The notes below the pieces were generated by a model. The model saw only the letters and a list, made by a program, of their open reading frames with translations, did not search any database and had not been told where the DNA came from. A stretch of DNA of 64,000 nucleotides, taken from the NCBI GenBank assembly GCA_936450465.1, contig OW388296.1, positions 47,815,750 to 47,879,749 of the forward strand, given 5' to 3'. How positions within the stretch are numbered: position 1 is the stretch's first letter; every line of letters starts with the position of its first letter. A program made the position numbers and the translations under genes. Below, one piece after another: positions 43,381 to 56,300 of this stretch. This DNA comes from Gibbula magus. Its lineage: Eukaryota > Mollusca > Gastropoda > Trochida > Trochidae.

Positions 43381-44014
43381 TGTGTTGTTATTTCATGTGT
43401 GTTGTATCGTTTGCTTGATATTCTGGTCATGTTGCACAATTATTTAGTTTGAACGCCAATTTGTAACTTTGATTGCACAAAAACACACATTTTCGTAACA
43501 AGTTGATGATCTGTATGTTTGTTGACCTAGAATGGACGGATGTTTTGCAGCCGGTCTGCGGTTTGAGTATTTCTATTCTTGTAAAATTGAAAGTTTATTT
43601 CTTATTATGTGTCACGCAATGTTTCAACTATAAATATCAGAGGATATTTTATCATTATATTGGTCACTATATTTATTTATCTATATAAATATAGTCTTAG
43701 GGATAAATATACTTTGATGTAGTAAGAAGATCTTACCTTTGAACTTGGTATATTTTACGAACGAAAAACAGTTCATTATCATTTGAGGAAGATACCTATC
43801 AAATGCCTATGAAATATTTCATTATTTAGGGACTATATTGTGTCTGTCTAATAGAATGTAATCATTTTAATCCAACTTTTCTGTAAATGGGTTCTGAATT
43901 GACCAGATTCATATTTTTGAATGTCGATCCAGTTGTCTCCACATAATAGTTATTACTAGAGACAAAATATTTTTAAGATGTTTTTCACATTTGTATGTTC
44001 AAGTTCCTCAGTAG
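43381..44014. other. Intergenic, no gene seen
   Basis: AT-rich spacer with no recognisable element. Confidence 0.4.
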
Positions 44015-44320
44015 GTTTATCTTTTACACTTTACAATGTTTTTTTAAAATTCTCCACTCACCTACCTTCCCTCACTTGCAATAATGTGTACCGTAAATAC
44101 CTTAATTATTGCTCACCCTCGATGATACGCCCTATGTACCCCGGTAACTGTTCAAGCTCCTGTCAACAGATATATCTTTTATACTGTACAATGTTTATTT
44201 CTCAACTCACATGCCTTCCCTCACTTGCAATAATATGTACCGTAATTGACCTAATTATTGCCCACTCTGAAGAATACGCCCTATGTAACAATTCAAGGTC
44301 CCAATCCCCTCTCATCAGAA
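44015..44320 (+). repeat. Two-copy tandem duplication, 148-bp unit
   Basis: CCTTCCCTCACTTGCAATAA starts at 44065 and 44213. Both units also share ATCTTTTA.ACT.TACAATG, ATTATTGC.CAC and ATACGCCCTATGTA.C. Confidence 0.85.
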
Positions 44321-46179
44321 TTAGCAAATGAAGAACTAGCCATTTACGTTGACATTTTTTGTACTTTGACTCCGAATCCAAGAGAGAATGTTGTACAAAC
44401 AATGTTGTACACTTGAAATATACATGCTCAATCGGGGATGTCAAACAAATCAAATATGTTTGTTGATAGCACCCCCGCTGAAGGGGATATTTTTTAAGAA
44501 AGCTTCTTTGAACATTATTTAGCTGAAAGCCAAGAATCCAGGGCAGTCATTATGTTCTGTACATTTCCTAATATTTTGATATTTTCATGAAACCAAATTT
44601 TTTAATGAGGGTTAGATCTGAATTTTCATGCTCCTAGTAAAGATTTCTAAATTACAAAAAAAATTTTAAAATGTCTCTACATATATATCAACAAAGAACT
44701 AAACTTCATAATTTTCACTGCTAAAAAATCATTTATGTCATATTAAAATAAAGACACTTAAACTATTATGAAAACTTCAACCTTTCTAAGATTCTTGGTT
44801 TAGAGAATGTTACATCATGTAAAATTGCCTCTTTGAATTCCATACTCTTTATCTTTTTAATTTTTCTAAAGTAAATATTTGCATGGATATTTAAAAATTA
44901 ATTTTTATTTTGGTCTCAATTCCCAATCAGCTGCCTTATTCTCTCATTTGAAAATAATATGTATATATGTTTAATAAATCTGCTGGTTCAGATTTATTGG
45001 TTCATAATAAACTCGGATATAAAGATGAAATCGTTTCTTTTATTATCTTGTTTGTTCATCAGGATTTCTTTAACTGATGGACTTATACCATGGTTTCAGC
45101 ATCTATCGTCCAAAATCCATAACATTTTTTACTCTTCCAAAGAAACCCACTCTTAATACTGAAGATGTCTTAAAAGGTTCCTCTAACATAGGGAGGTACA
45201 TGTACATATCTAGGTATCAAAGGTAAGTTTGAACCTAAAATTAGAGTTAAGCATAGCCCTGTGGCTGTTGTCCAAAATCCTTTACCATGTTCTACTTCGA
45301 AGAATATGTGTCCCTTGACACAGTGGTTTATTACCCATATGGTTGAAAATAACCTAGTTCATATTATTGATATGAGCACATGTGCACATATCACGTTTGC
45401 CTAGCAACCATTGTTTCACCGCGACTTCCTGTATTTCGTCGTCTGTGACGTCATAAAACGATTGTTCGTGACGTAACTGTAGCTTGCTGTTGCAAGAGAA
45501 GTGGACCATTTCCTGGCTATTTTTACGTGATTCAAATCGAATAGAATGGGGAATAAAGAAATTATTACACTCGAAAGTGTGTCATATGTCTTTTACGAAA
45601 CTCGTGCAAATTTGTGTATAACCCTCTGTCCAAGTCGGGAAATACACAAATTCACATTCGTTTCGAAAAAGTCATAATCTCTATAACTCTAAGGTTTTTC
45701 TGTTATTTTGCCATATGACAAAATGACACTTTTTGGGCTGGCTACTTTTCAAGCTTATTCCATACAATGCCTGAAGCGTGTTTGTAATTTAGTGCTGATT
45801 CCTAAATCTGGTAGCTGTAACACACCAATAACATACACGTACTTGAAGCTGCTTCCACATAATTCTCAGAAACTGAAATCAGTAGAAGTTCAGAAAGGAT
45901 CTTTATTATATGATTGCAGTTGAAATACCGGGATCTATCAATGAAAATAAACCGTGTTATCAGTCAGTAGTGAAAATAACAATGGAACAACTTCTTTAAT
46001 GTGAAAATAACACCTGTATTTTCTCGTGAAGCCATTCGGTGTATTGTTACAATGTGCAACTGACGTTTCGACCAATTGGACTTGTAAGCAAACACCAACA
46101 ATGGGCGCCGGTCATTATATATCACAGAGACATGTATTGCTTAGAAACAGCTTTAGAAAGGTATGTACCTATAGACCCT
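44321..46179. other. Intergenic; repeat-like patch, no gene seen
   Basis: Mostly AT-rich. 45370-45700 is GC-richer and contains a perfect cAMP-response-type TGACGTCA (about 45446) and paired CGAAACTCGTGC / GCAAATTTGTG segments typical of a decayed inverted-repeat element. Its role is unknown. Confidence 0.4.
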
Positions 46180-47085
46180 CCCTTATTAGCAGCTTGGACT
46201 TAGTCGGAGCTGCTATCAGTTTTTGCGCAGTTTCCGTCGCCGTCGCCGTCGCCATGTTTTGTATTGGCTATAATTTTTTTCCTAGGTTTTGAGAACTCAT
46301 ATACATAACTTCTTACTTATACCCCTGGGGAATTTTTTTGACATGATCACATTCAAGGTCAAAGATCAAGGTCACGAGTTCTGAATTTCCTAAAATAATC
46401 CTTGTAAACACTATAACTTGAAAAATATTTGTGCTGTCAGGCTCTTCTTTGGTTTATATCAACTATGGAGAAAGGCCAAGTTTTCACTAAGGTCCGTAAA
46501 CGGTCAAGGTCACAGCGAGGTAACAACTTAAGCATGCATTTGCGAACATGCCTTATTTCAACTATTAACACTTTGAATCATTACATGATTGTTATAGACA
46601 ATGAAAAGTTGTCATTGACTGTGTGACCATGAAGATCAAGGTCAAGGTCACAAGATATGGTCATGCTGAACAGTTCTGAAATCACTGAGTAACTTTTGTC
46701 CGTGAAGATATTAACACCTCACATAGGTAGCTTCGTTCTTATAAACCTGGTGAATGATTTTGACATGTTCATATTCAAGGTCAAGGGTCAAGGTCATGAG
46801 TTCTGAAATCACTTCAACAATCCTTGTAAACATGTTTCTTCAAACTTTGTTTGTGCTATCAGGCTCTTATTTGGTATATGAACTATGGAGAAAGACCAAG
46901 ATTTGAAAAGGTTTTTGCTATAAAAAAAACTGTGAAAGGTCAAGGTCACAGCTAGGTCACAATATACCGTATTTTAACTTTGAACACTTTGAGTCATAGC
47001 ATGATTGTTATTCACAATGAAAAGTGATCATTGATGGTGTGACCTTGAAGGTCAAAGGTCAAGGTCATGAGCCACGTTAATCCTT
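46180..47085 (+). repeat. Two-copy repeat (422-bp unit) rich in AAGGTCA motifs
   Basis: TGACATGATCACATTCAAGGTCA (46339) recurs as TGACATGTTCATATTCAAGG (46761). Both units then share CAATCCTTGTAAACA, ATGGAGAAAG.CCAAG and GATTGTTAT..ACAATGAAAA. AAGGTCA or TCAAGGTCA occurs at least nine times. A CCGTCGCCGTCGCCGTCGCC run precedes the units at about 46228. Confidence 0.8.
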
Positions 47086-47454
47086 TGATCAAATTTTGAA
47101 ATAAGAAATAGGTTTTAAGCACAAACTTGTGAAAAGTGACCCCAGTGATGATTAGTAATAAATCGAATAATGAACATGTTTTTGTTAAAAAGAATTCCAA
47201 TTTTATTGATGATGACGAGAAGGCAGAACAGGGAAAGGTCTGATTATATTTCCTGTTTCACAGGTTCCCAGAGCATTGTTTTTTCTCAGAACATGTGGTC
47301 CAGTAAACATTGTTACATCAATGGCGCCACGAATCATCCATTTTTAAAACATCTCTGGGTTGGATGACAGGCAGTTTTGGTATGTTCGACCATTCATGTG
47401 TTTTCTTTGTACTTGATGGAACACGGCCATCGCCTCCTGTGAAATCCATTCCCT

Positions 47455-48571
47455 GCAGAAATATTAAGTTGCCTTCAGAAATGATTTGATGGAATCCGAT
47501 TTAATCGTAAATCATCCAACATATTGGTCGTCTATACAACAAGGTGATGTCAGAGCTTCTTGACAAACATGCTCCTGGTTATATCAGGCAGATTCCAAAC
47601 AGAACGGAAACGTTATGGACTTTTACACCGGACATAGCAGCGGCTAAAGTCAAGAGGCGACCTGTAGAAATACTCAGGCGATGGACACACCTTGAGATCC
47701 ATCGCCAGCTCTATGTTGAGGTCAGGAACCATGTAGCATCAAAACTACAGACCTGTAAACGACGATCTTCAAACCACGATAGAAAAGAATATGTCCCGTC
47801 CTAAACCTCTTTTTAAACTTCTTTTAACACTTTTGAGAAAGACAGGCGATTCAACACTCCCTTCCACAGAACTGATCTTGAAATTTCTGAGTTCTTGTCC
47901 ACTCGATCCGATCCACAGATGACTGAAGAACAAACTTTTCTGATGAGTCTCTTAGCACTGTGTACAACTTCACTGAAGAGTAGATATTTTCAATCATGAA
48001 GAATACCATGCGAACATGATACTGTGCCCTTGATCCCATACCAACTGAGCTTGTCTTTGAACATCTTGATATTTTGCTTTAAGTTTATCAAATTGTCAAT
48101 ATCTCAATGTTATCTGGTTCAATGGCACGAATCCTGAAATGTGCCAAATTTTGATAATGTCCAATCGAGCCTTAAAGAACTTCGTTGGCTTCTTGTACGA
48201 CAACGGATCCGATTTATATATCATGATCTGCGCAGTGCTTACCAGTGTCATACTAATACGATTCCATCCTATTTATTTGACCTTCCCCTGTCCTATGTTC
48301 CGTTCAGATCCCTCTGTCTCCTCAAAATCACAACGGTAAAGCTAAAACCGTGCAATTATTGACAGCGAGCTTTCTTCCATGAAGTACGGATTTCTCCAAC
48401 CTATGCTTCGTTCAGAACCTATGCTTCGTTCAAAACCTATCTGAAGACTCATTTATTCCGTCAAGCTTTGTCGGAACATTCTCGTTTTTCTTTCTCAGCG
48501 CTTTGAGCATGGTATTTATCTTGGAAAGGCCTTAAATTGGACTGGTATATTATCATTATAATCATTATATA
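47455..48571 (+). mobile_element. LINE (non-LTR retrotransposon) relic with internal deletion
   Basis: Fragments appear in order: the endonuclease-RT linker (RLYNKVMSELLDKHAP, then IAAAKVKRRP and EIHRQLYVEVRNHV, 47510-47760); an RT start-like CALDPIPTELVFEHLDILL (about 48025-48082); then, with the RT core missing, a C-terminal part (LKELRWLLVRQRIRFIYHDL, 48170-48229) and a degraded end before GCGCTTTGAGCATGG and a TATCATTATAATCATTAT tail. Several stops interrupt every frame. It is a dead, internally deleted copy of a Jockey/CR1-group LINE; the clade is uncertain. Confidence 0.75.
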
Positions 48572-48913
48572 ATTTTCCAACGTTTGATGTGTTTGACGTC
48601 ACAAGAAATTAACAAGATATTTTCTCATTGGGTACAGAATTATCGACATACGTGGGTGTGTACGTGTAAGTTTATCGTCAACATTTGAAGAATGTTTGAA
48701 TTACAAAGAGAAGTTAATGTAACGTTCTTATCGATGTGACGAGTTTTTTTATTAAACATGTTTAAAAATCAACGACAATACATTCGACTTTTGCAATGAT
48801 ATGGATGGTAACACTCATTATGTTATTATATTACAAATTATTTGTATAGATATATATTTTATAGAAGGGAACTCGATGTTTAAATGTATTTATTGGACTT
48901 CCCATTTAATCGC

Positions 48914-49128
48914 GAAATCAACGAAAGTCCAACTTCCTAAAGCAAGGCATAACTCTTGCTAGTCTCATTGCAATATTTCCGTACTACAAAATCGAAGCCC
49001 CTATGCATTTTAAGTGCACGATTTTAGCACGGAAAAACTAGGGAAATACTGCAAGACTTAAATCAGCCAGTGATGGAGACTGGCAAGAGTTATGCCTTGA
49101 ATTATAAAGTTGGCGAAAGTCATGAATG
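48914..49128. mobile_element. Palindromic MITE
   Basis: ACGAAAGTCCAACTTCC, AAGGCATAACTCTTGCTAGT on the left and their inverted counterparts (GACTGGCAAGAGTTATGCCT, AAAGTTGGCGAAAGT) on the right form long arms around a short centre. Confidence 0.75.
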
Positions 49129-49522
49129 ATTAAGTTAGCTCTTCCACAGCCTGAAATAATATTGGGGGGACCAAAATGGAGATGTAAACGCAAATCCAGA
49201 TATTTAAGACCAAATATATAGATCATATCATATTAACATCATCATAGTTTAGTGTAACATTTCTTTGGTAGTCGACTTGAAGACATCTTCATCAGTTTTA
49301 GGTAGAGTACCTTTAGAAGAATATCTGTTGTTTTTTTCACTCACAAATATCATACTTGAACCCATTGTGTTAGTAATTCATACATGACTCTAACATATTA
49401 ATAGTTTACTTTATTTACTGTAGTACGTGATTTCTAAATATAAACACACAAAATTATACAATTACAAAGTTTATCCAAGCCTTTGTTTATTCTGTACTAA
49501 GAAATATGTCTACATGTAGGCT

Positions 49523-50169
49523 GGGATGCAGAAAACTCGTATCCAAAACGAACTCGTCCCCACCGGGAATTCGTACCCACAGATAACTCGTACCCAAAAA
49601 AATCGGAGAACTCGTACCCACTTATTTTATTGTATAGATAAATAGGGGAGGCAAGACAATTTACAGAATAAATACATAAATACTCTCATCAGCTATCATA
49701 TGTAGCTTTACTCATAAAATTGAAGGAATAGTAGGTTTTCTTAGACGCGTACCATAAAAACTGTAAAAGTTCACACAAAATTCAGTTTTTTCGAAATAGC
49801 AAAAAATCTATATATACGGCCGAAAAAAGGCTATCGTCCCTGAACATTTCATGCGAATCGGCCATGTGGTTACTTCAGAAAGCTCTGGACAAAAAAGGTA
49901 CAAAGAATAATAATAAAGAAACAGGATAATAACAATAAGTTTTACGTCTTGAAGACCTAATAATAATAGTGAAGAACACGGATAATAACAATAGGTCTTC
50001 CAGGCGTAGTCTTGAAGACCTAAAAATCAGGATATTATATAACAATACGTCTTCGAGACATACGTCTTGAAGACCTAAAAAGTGTGTACGAGTTCACCGG
50101 CGGATTTGGGTACGAGTTCTCTGACTTTTGTGGGCACGAGTTCGTTTTGGGTACGAGTTTTCCTATAGC
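49523..50169. mobile_element. Palindromic element with CTCGTACCC arrays and a 10-bp target duplication
   Basis: CATGTAGGCT at 49513-49522 and 50170-50179 flanks an element whose ends share AAAACTCGTA.CCAAAACGAA. Each arm repeats CTCGTACCCA several times. The centre contains repeated ACGTCTTGAAGACCTA. It has no coding frame. A 10-bp duplication fits a Mutator-like mobiliser. Confidence 0.8.
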
Positions 50170-50663
50170 CATGTAGGCTACAGCTGAAAATCTAGAAGTA
50201 GGATAACGTGACAATGAGTTACTTAATTTTTGCGCTAAAATATTTTTTTTTTTAAATGTATAAATTTGAAGTGAATTTGAAAAGATTAATAATATACAAA
50301 CTCTAATCGATTTGGATTACTTACCGTACATGATTATTATAGTTGGTGGATTAAATGCAAAGTTTTTGTAACTTTGAGTAAATAAATTCGCGATCACAAA
50401 AAAGTATTTAAACGAGAATGATTTTATTTTTAAGCTTATTATATATTTGTAATGTAATATAATATTTACTTTTCTGCAATTCATCCGTTTCAATATTTCC
50501 TTCTCTTGAAATTGAGGTCCATTTAGGGTTGTCGTTTCCGAACAGAGATTGTAGAATGTAAAAGAAATTATTGAATTAAAATCATATGCATTGGTTTCCA
50601 TATATATAAAGGACAAATACATCAGTTGAAGTAACGGTCACTGTTTACTACAGGTGTATACGG

Positions 50664-50690
50664 CTTTGTTGAACAAAGCTATATGCAAAT
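50664..50690 (+). promoter_or_regulatory. SOX palindrome next to a POU octamer, upstream of contactin
   Basis: CTTTGTTGAACAAAG (two facing SOX sites, 50664-50678) is followed after CTAT by ATGCAAAT (POU octamer, 50683-50690). The spacing is compatible with joint SOX/POU binding. It lies 2.65 kb upstream of the contactin start codon and about 20 bp before a TATA-like box. Confidence 0.4.
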
Positions 50691-50710
50691 AGCATGAGAA
50701 AAATCCCACC

Positions 50711-50841
50711 TTAAAAGGGCCCCTTAGCGACACCTCACCTGGTCGGAATTTCTGTCGCTAGATGTCGCTGAAATCACAGGTGTGTGACCCAATTTATGTA
50801 CACAACCGCCATAGTGGGACGGAAGCTTTCAAAATACTCAG
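50711..50841 (+). promoter_or_regulatory. Candidate core promoter and non-coding first exon of contactin
   Basis: TTAAAAG at 50711-50717 could serve as a TATA box (start near 50742). The following GC-richer stretch ends at a donor ATACTCAG|GTAAAT after 50841, which can splice to the acceptor TTTACAG at 53327. No long coding frame is present. This is a positional inference. Confidence 0.3.
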
Positions 50842-51937
50842 GTAAATCATGCATCAAGACTTACTTGAATCATAAAACTCTCGCTTATACAACAAATTCA
50901 GATAATATGCAATCACAGACGAATAATCTAGTTCAAAGAAGCCGACATTCTTTGATCTCACCTGTGCCAAACTCAGGTGTGCTAACTATTACTAACTCGA
51001 TCAGTTCCGGATTCCGATGTGCCTTCTTTAAGTATTGTTTTGATAAGTGTTTCAGTTTTTAAAGGTTGATTGTGATAAAAGAGAACTGTTGATGCACTAA
51101 TTATGTCATTTATCATGAAATCGTATATACTATGAGTTTCATACTTTGAATATCTTTCAACTCTCAAAATTTCACTTGAAACCATGCATTTATAAAACAA
51201 TAATGGGGGACTTTTGCTAAAACTGTCGAAACAGACTTTGCTTCTAATTATAAGATATAGGTATGAAACATACAACTAACAGCTTCATATGTAATCAAAT
51301 ACAAGGTGAAACAGCTATCTAGTTGTTTATTAGGGTTGAACATAAATGTTTATTCTATTGCTGTTTATTCTATAAATCTTCATATGTTTGGGACCAATGT
51401 CGTTATGCCATCATTGTTTAAATATACTTTTGATTTATCTAAATAAATTATGCCTACATTAGTACATAAGTAATTCAAATTATTATTCACCTGATAAGGT
51501 AAATCATTAGGTATTATTTACACAGCCCTCAGTGATGTATGTATATTACATAATCACCACATTCCTCCCATATTGATATATCAATGTCCCCCTGATGACA
51601 TAAATCTTATACCGGTAACCCTTCAGACAGGAGACATCATCAGGTGTTAGGTATATGGCCCCTTGTGCTATGTACATGCAGGTAAGCTAGGGACACAGGT
51701 AAATCACCTACTTGGGACTGTCTCATGTCATGTCATGTGTCCCTTTAATGAAGTACTACTGTCTTCAGTTCTAAACACTTGCTATCATTGACAGCTTTCG
51801 AAATATGCTACATACATTGCTTGAATTTTTTTAAATTGAAGACGTTGGTTTTGTGTTTCTTGGGGTACACTCCCAGAAAATATCCTTTGGATACAATTTA
51901 CATGATTCGCTAATTGATAAATACATGCAGGTATAAA
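50842..51937. other. Contactin upstream region or leader intron; no gene seen
   Basis: AT-rich, with a small CACCTGTG..CTCAGGTG inverted pair near 50960. No exon is supported. Confidence 0.4.
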
Positions 51938-52359
51938 TCAAAGGGAGGGTTCAGGTTTATTTTGCGGAAACAAAATTTGAGAGGATATTCCCATTTACAC
52001 TTATATGTTATTAATACATGATTAAAACACTATGAAATTTAAACATATTACTGGGGGTGATCTTTTGATTTTTTTATATTTGACAATTTGATAAAGACAA
52101 GAGCACATTTGCTGAAAAGTTAAAACAATGAGAAGTGAAGCCACTCATCTGTGCTACGAGTGGGGAAACTTCCCTACAGCATAACATGACATTGTTGATT
52201 AGTCTAACAATCAGTCCTTTATTACTTTGTGGATAGTCTATCAATTTACATGTTTTATTATTAAAAAGATGTAAAATTACTAGACATATAACATATTTCA
52301 TGTCAAGTAATGCAAAAAAGCAAGATGGCGGCCAGTTGTCGATAGAAACCTCTCTTTAA
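51938..52359. mobile_element. TTAA-flanked MITE, AGGGAGGGTTC family
   Basis: TCAA then AGGGAGGGTTCAGG at the left; AGAAACCTCTCT then TTAA at the right. The interior segments match 62933-63340 in inverse orientation (AATGAGAAGTGAAGCCA, CAAGATGGCGGCC). Confidence 0.75.
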
Positions 52360-53327
52360 GGACACCTCCTTAGGGTCCTCTTATGTTGATTTATCAATGA
52401 GACTTGCCTTGTAATACCTAGGACAAATTAAATCATTAGGTGTTACAATGGCCCCAGGTAGTGTATAACCCCTTGACAAGTGGATATCACAAGGTGTTAC
52501 CACATATATTGCCCCTAGTCAAGATTAGACTGACCAGGTAATACCCTTAACGGGTAAGTTATTCACTTCCTGGATAGGGAAATTAATTTGAAATCTTTAT
52601 CATTATTTATTAACCTATTTTTTTGTAATTTTACATTATTAAAATGTTTTGTGATTAATTTGGGTCATGTCAATGGGTGTCTGATTTACCCGAATTTGTT
52701 TTTATCAATTCTATTTTCTGATTATATTTTTTAAATTGTAAATGTAAACAACAAAATTTACTAGGCTAATTTAGACACTAAACCTGTTGAACAAATCAAT
52801 ACCAAACAATTCTGAATGTCCAAGTTAGTGGCATCACACTCCATAATCATAAGCTGATATAGGTATACTGATTCTGAAATGATTAAAGTAAATAGAAAAT
52901 ATTAACTGAATTTTTTCAATATACCCGGTAATTAATATATAAACAATTTGGCCTAAAATTGTATTATTTGAGCCTTTGGCAAACACTGGGCCACACATCA
53001 AGACTCACTGCATGATGTTGGTCAATCGCGCACTGAAGGTTTATATGATTTTGGAACATATTTAAAGTTATCTTGAACTTGTACATATATAAATGCACTT
53101 TACTATATTACATGATTGTTTTCGAATATTCACTCAAGCAGAAATATTTCTGTGACGATATTCAATAATGGGTAAACAGTGTTTGGATTCGCATGAGATT
53201 TATGGAATTTTGCTAATATGATCTATTATTTGATCTTTGATCTGTTTTTCATATTTGGATACCAAGTTTATAAGATTACTTTATTGACTTGATCACACCC
53301 TCTATAATATGATAAATTTGTTTACAG
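52360..53327. other. Upstream flank or leader intron of contactin; no gene seen
   Basis: AT-rich sequence ending in the acceptor TTGTTTACAG at 53327. No recognised element. Confidence 0.45.
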
Positions 53328-53329
53328 GA

Positions 53330-53341
53330 ATGACATTATGA
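53330..53341 (+). promoter_or_regulatory. Three-codon upstream frame overlapping the contactin start
   Basis: Ten bases of exon precede the start codon. ATG ACA TTA TGA (53330-53341) ends over the main ATG in the form ATGA. A ribosome starting at the first ATG would stop right at the main start, so the minimal frame could lower or tune initiation. Confidence 0.5.
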
Positions 53342-56300
53342 AACATCTACTTCTTGTCCTATGGTTTTGTGGGGTAGTGAACTCACAGCAGAGTTATGGT
53401 AAGTATAAACATAGATGTATTGTAAATACAAAACATACTGTGCTCAACTCAGGATAGCATATTTAGCTTCAGATCAAGAGGTGTCGAATTTGAATCCCGG
53501 CAGGGGCTCGGCAAATATTCGCCATGGAGAATTGTTCTATATGCAGTATGTTTCGCTAATTCCAGCCAATGCTTGCAGGTTTCACTGCAATGCAAAGCCA
53601 CAATGGTGTTGCAGGTTTTCTCCCTGCATGAATACTAGTAGCCGTAATATAAGTGAATTAAACCCTAAATCACTTCTCCCCCCAACCAAATGTTAATTAC
53701 AAAGTGATTCATGGGTTTGACGTATACATATATTTGAACAGAAATAATTCTGTTCTTGTTATACCAATTTTTTCTTAACCAATAAAAAATTTGGTTTTGC
53801 TAACCAAATTTGATATCTAAAATATTATTGCAACAATGAGTTGAACTGTATAAATATAGTGGCATTCTTTGATCAATCTTTTCAAACTTTATTGTTCAGA
53901 TTGCCCCGACAACTGGTACCGACACGTAGACAATTGTTACCGCTTCGTAGCCTACCCCAGAGAAGACTACACCCGGGCTGCCCAGAAATGTTTCGTAAGT
54001 CATGTGTCAACAGGTCATTTCCTTTTTAGTCAATTACATGATGTTTTTGGCAATATGACCATAGTTGTTGATGAAATTGCTCTGGAATAAATCCAACCCA
54101 TTAACTTGCATGGGCACTCACCAGGTAGCTTTGGCATGATTTATCATTATAATCAGCAATATTTGGTAATTCTCCAAGTCACATGACATGTTTCAGGTAA
54201 CTATATTATTATACAGTAAATATGATTGCGTAAATTACCATTTGAGCAATCAGAATAATGTCATAATTCCAGACACAAACAATTTATCCCAAAGGTCAAG
54301 TCGTTGCCTCTAGTACAAAGAATGATGGAAAGTCAGACTGACTATGACTTATGTGAAAATTAAAAATCTAAACCAGCAAATCTGGAACATTTCTACATTA
54401 AAATACTGAAATGAGGAATAATCAGAATTGTCTTTATTTTCAGGACGATGGCGCTGCTATTGTTAGCGTGAACACCAAAGAGGAACATCAGTTTATCACC
54501 AATTGGTTGGAGACTAACGATGCCCGCGGGTGAGTTGATTAATTTCATCAAACTATGTCATTCCACGGAGAGTTTTCAGCCACATGTGTCCTAATTAGTT
54601 TTCTTCATTTTGACGATATAAAAATGCCCAGAGCACCTGTTCAAACCTTTCACCCCTTAGCAGGCTTCTACATGGGAGATTTGAATTCCGCCAGGGGCAC
54701 GGCAAGGTATGGGTGCAATGCTACACTGAATTTCAGCGTAGTACCACCCATGGTTTGCTAGTTCCAGCCGATGCCCGCAGGTTTCACCGCAATGCTTAGC
54801 CACATGGCGTTGCAGGCTTTTGCCCTGCCATAATACTAGCAGCCGCCATATAAGTGAAATACTCTTGAAAGTGGCGTTAAACCCCAACTCACCTCACCTC
54901 TACATGGGACAGACAACATATACCGTACAAAAATAGTTAACTTATTTTGCCCAGTCTAAAAATATCCCTAACAATTTTGTCCAGTATATTAGCATTCTGG
55001 TTTCTCAGGGTTAAAGAGAGGGATCAATTCGGGTGCTTTTTGGACCAAAAATTTTACACACATACATGTATAGTTATTGATACATTATTATTGCATAATC
55101 TAGATCAAACATATTACTGTGGGCAATATTTTTATGACATTATATTTGGTGATTTAATAAAGACACGCACACATTCATTGAAAACTAAATACAATGAGAA
55201 GTGAAACGATTTATCGGTGCTATTAATCTACAGTCTACTGATAAATTAATCCTCTTGTTATAATGTTTTGAGTATTTAATAAAATGGATAAAATAAAAAA
55301 GGATCTTTTTGTTGTGGTGTTTTTTCATTAGATATTTGGATGCTTTTCTTTCACAGGTATTCATACAAACACAGAAAGTGAGAAAGTAATTTGTGTTGGT
55401 TAGGGGAAATCACAGCATGTTTATGCTTGTTAAGGGCCTGTGTTGTAATTTGACTGAATTTTGTCTCAAAGGAACCTGGATAATTCTTCAATTTCAAATT
55501 CCAATGTGCACCAATGTAAACAATTGACACTAAATCTTTCATTTTTGTGTCATCTTATATGAACTAGTTAAAAGGGTTATTTTCATCATGTATGGATGCA
55601 GTGTTGAACATGTTGCTTTAATTGTTGTGATAAAAGCTTTTGCACTGGCATATACAAAATTGCGGCCTGGTTTCGGAATGTTTGTATGAAATTCAAAATG
55701 CTAGTGCCCTGCATTTGCTATAGATTGCACACGACAAGATATGCTTTGCCTTGGAAATTTTTAATGAAAGGAATTTTTCATTTTATGATAAATGCTAATG
55801 AATATGGCTAATTGGTTGGGAAAATATGGCGTTAGACCATATTTGTTAAAACATACATATATATGTTTTGATTATTCATCCCCATATTTTGAAAAATTGA
55901 TTTTAAATGGTTGACACAACATTCTAAGGTCCAAGATAATTTCTTCTTCACATTCAATGAGCCAATGTCCATAGTTTTATTAGATTAAACACGGGATGCT
56001 GATGATCTTATGACCGTACTTGCTAGAATTTTCGCAATGGTTTTTTTGACCAGTGACTATCCCTCTGTTGGTCAAGTTGATCAAAAACTGTCAGATGTTG
56101 CTCTGTCCTTTTCAATTAATGGTGCATCCATTGTGTTTCATAAAATTAATACGTTCCAACACACCATATGTGTTGTTTACAATAGAAGCAAGTTCATTCA
56201 GCTTGCATATTCATCCCCAATCGCCAAATATATCATAATTACTAGGTAGGGTACAGGGGGACTAAATTATCCCTCTTTGTCTATTTATCATAATTACTAG

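Noticed and set aside
45026..45154. A short secreted peptide (MKSFLLLSCLFIRISLTDG start)
   Set aside because: Only about 43 codons from the ATG, in AT-rich DNA, with no promoter, splice or repeat evidence of coding. A hydrophobic start is expected by chance here.
45400..45425. An RFX X-box (GTTTGCCTAGCAACC)
   Set aside because: The two half-sites have the wrong spacing and the second lacks the leading purine-G.
47170..47367. A coding exon near the LINE relic
   Set aside because: It matches no domain and overlaps decayed repeat DNA with stops in all frames nearby.
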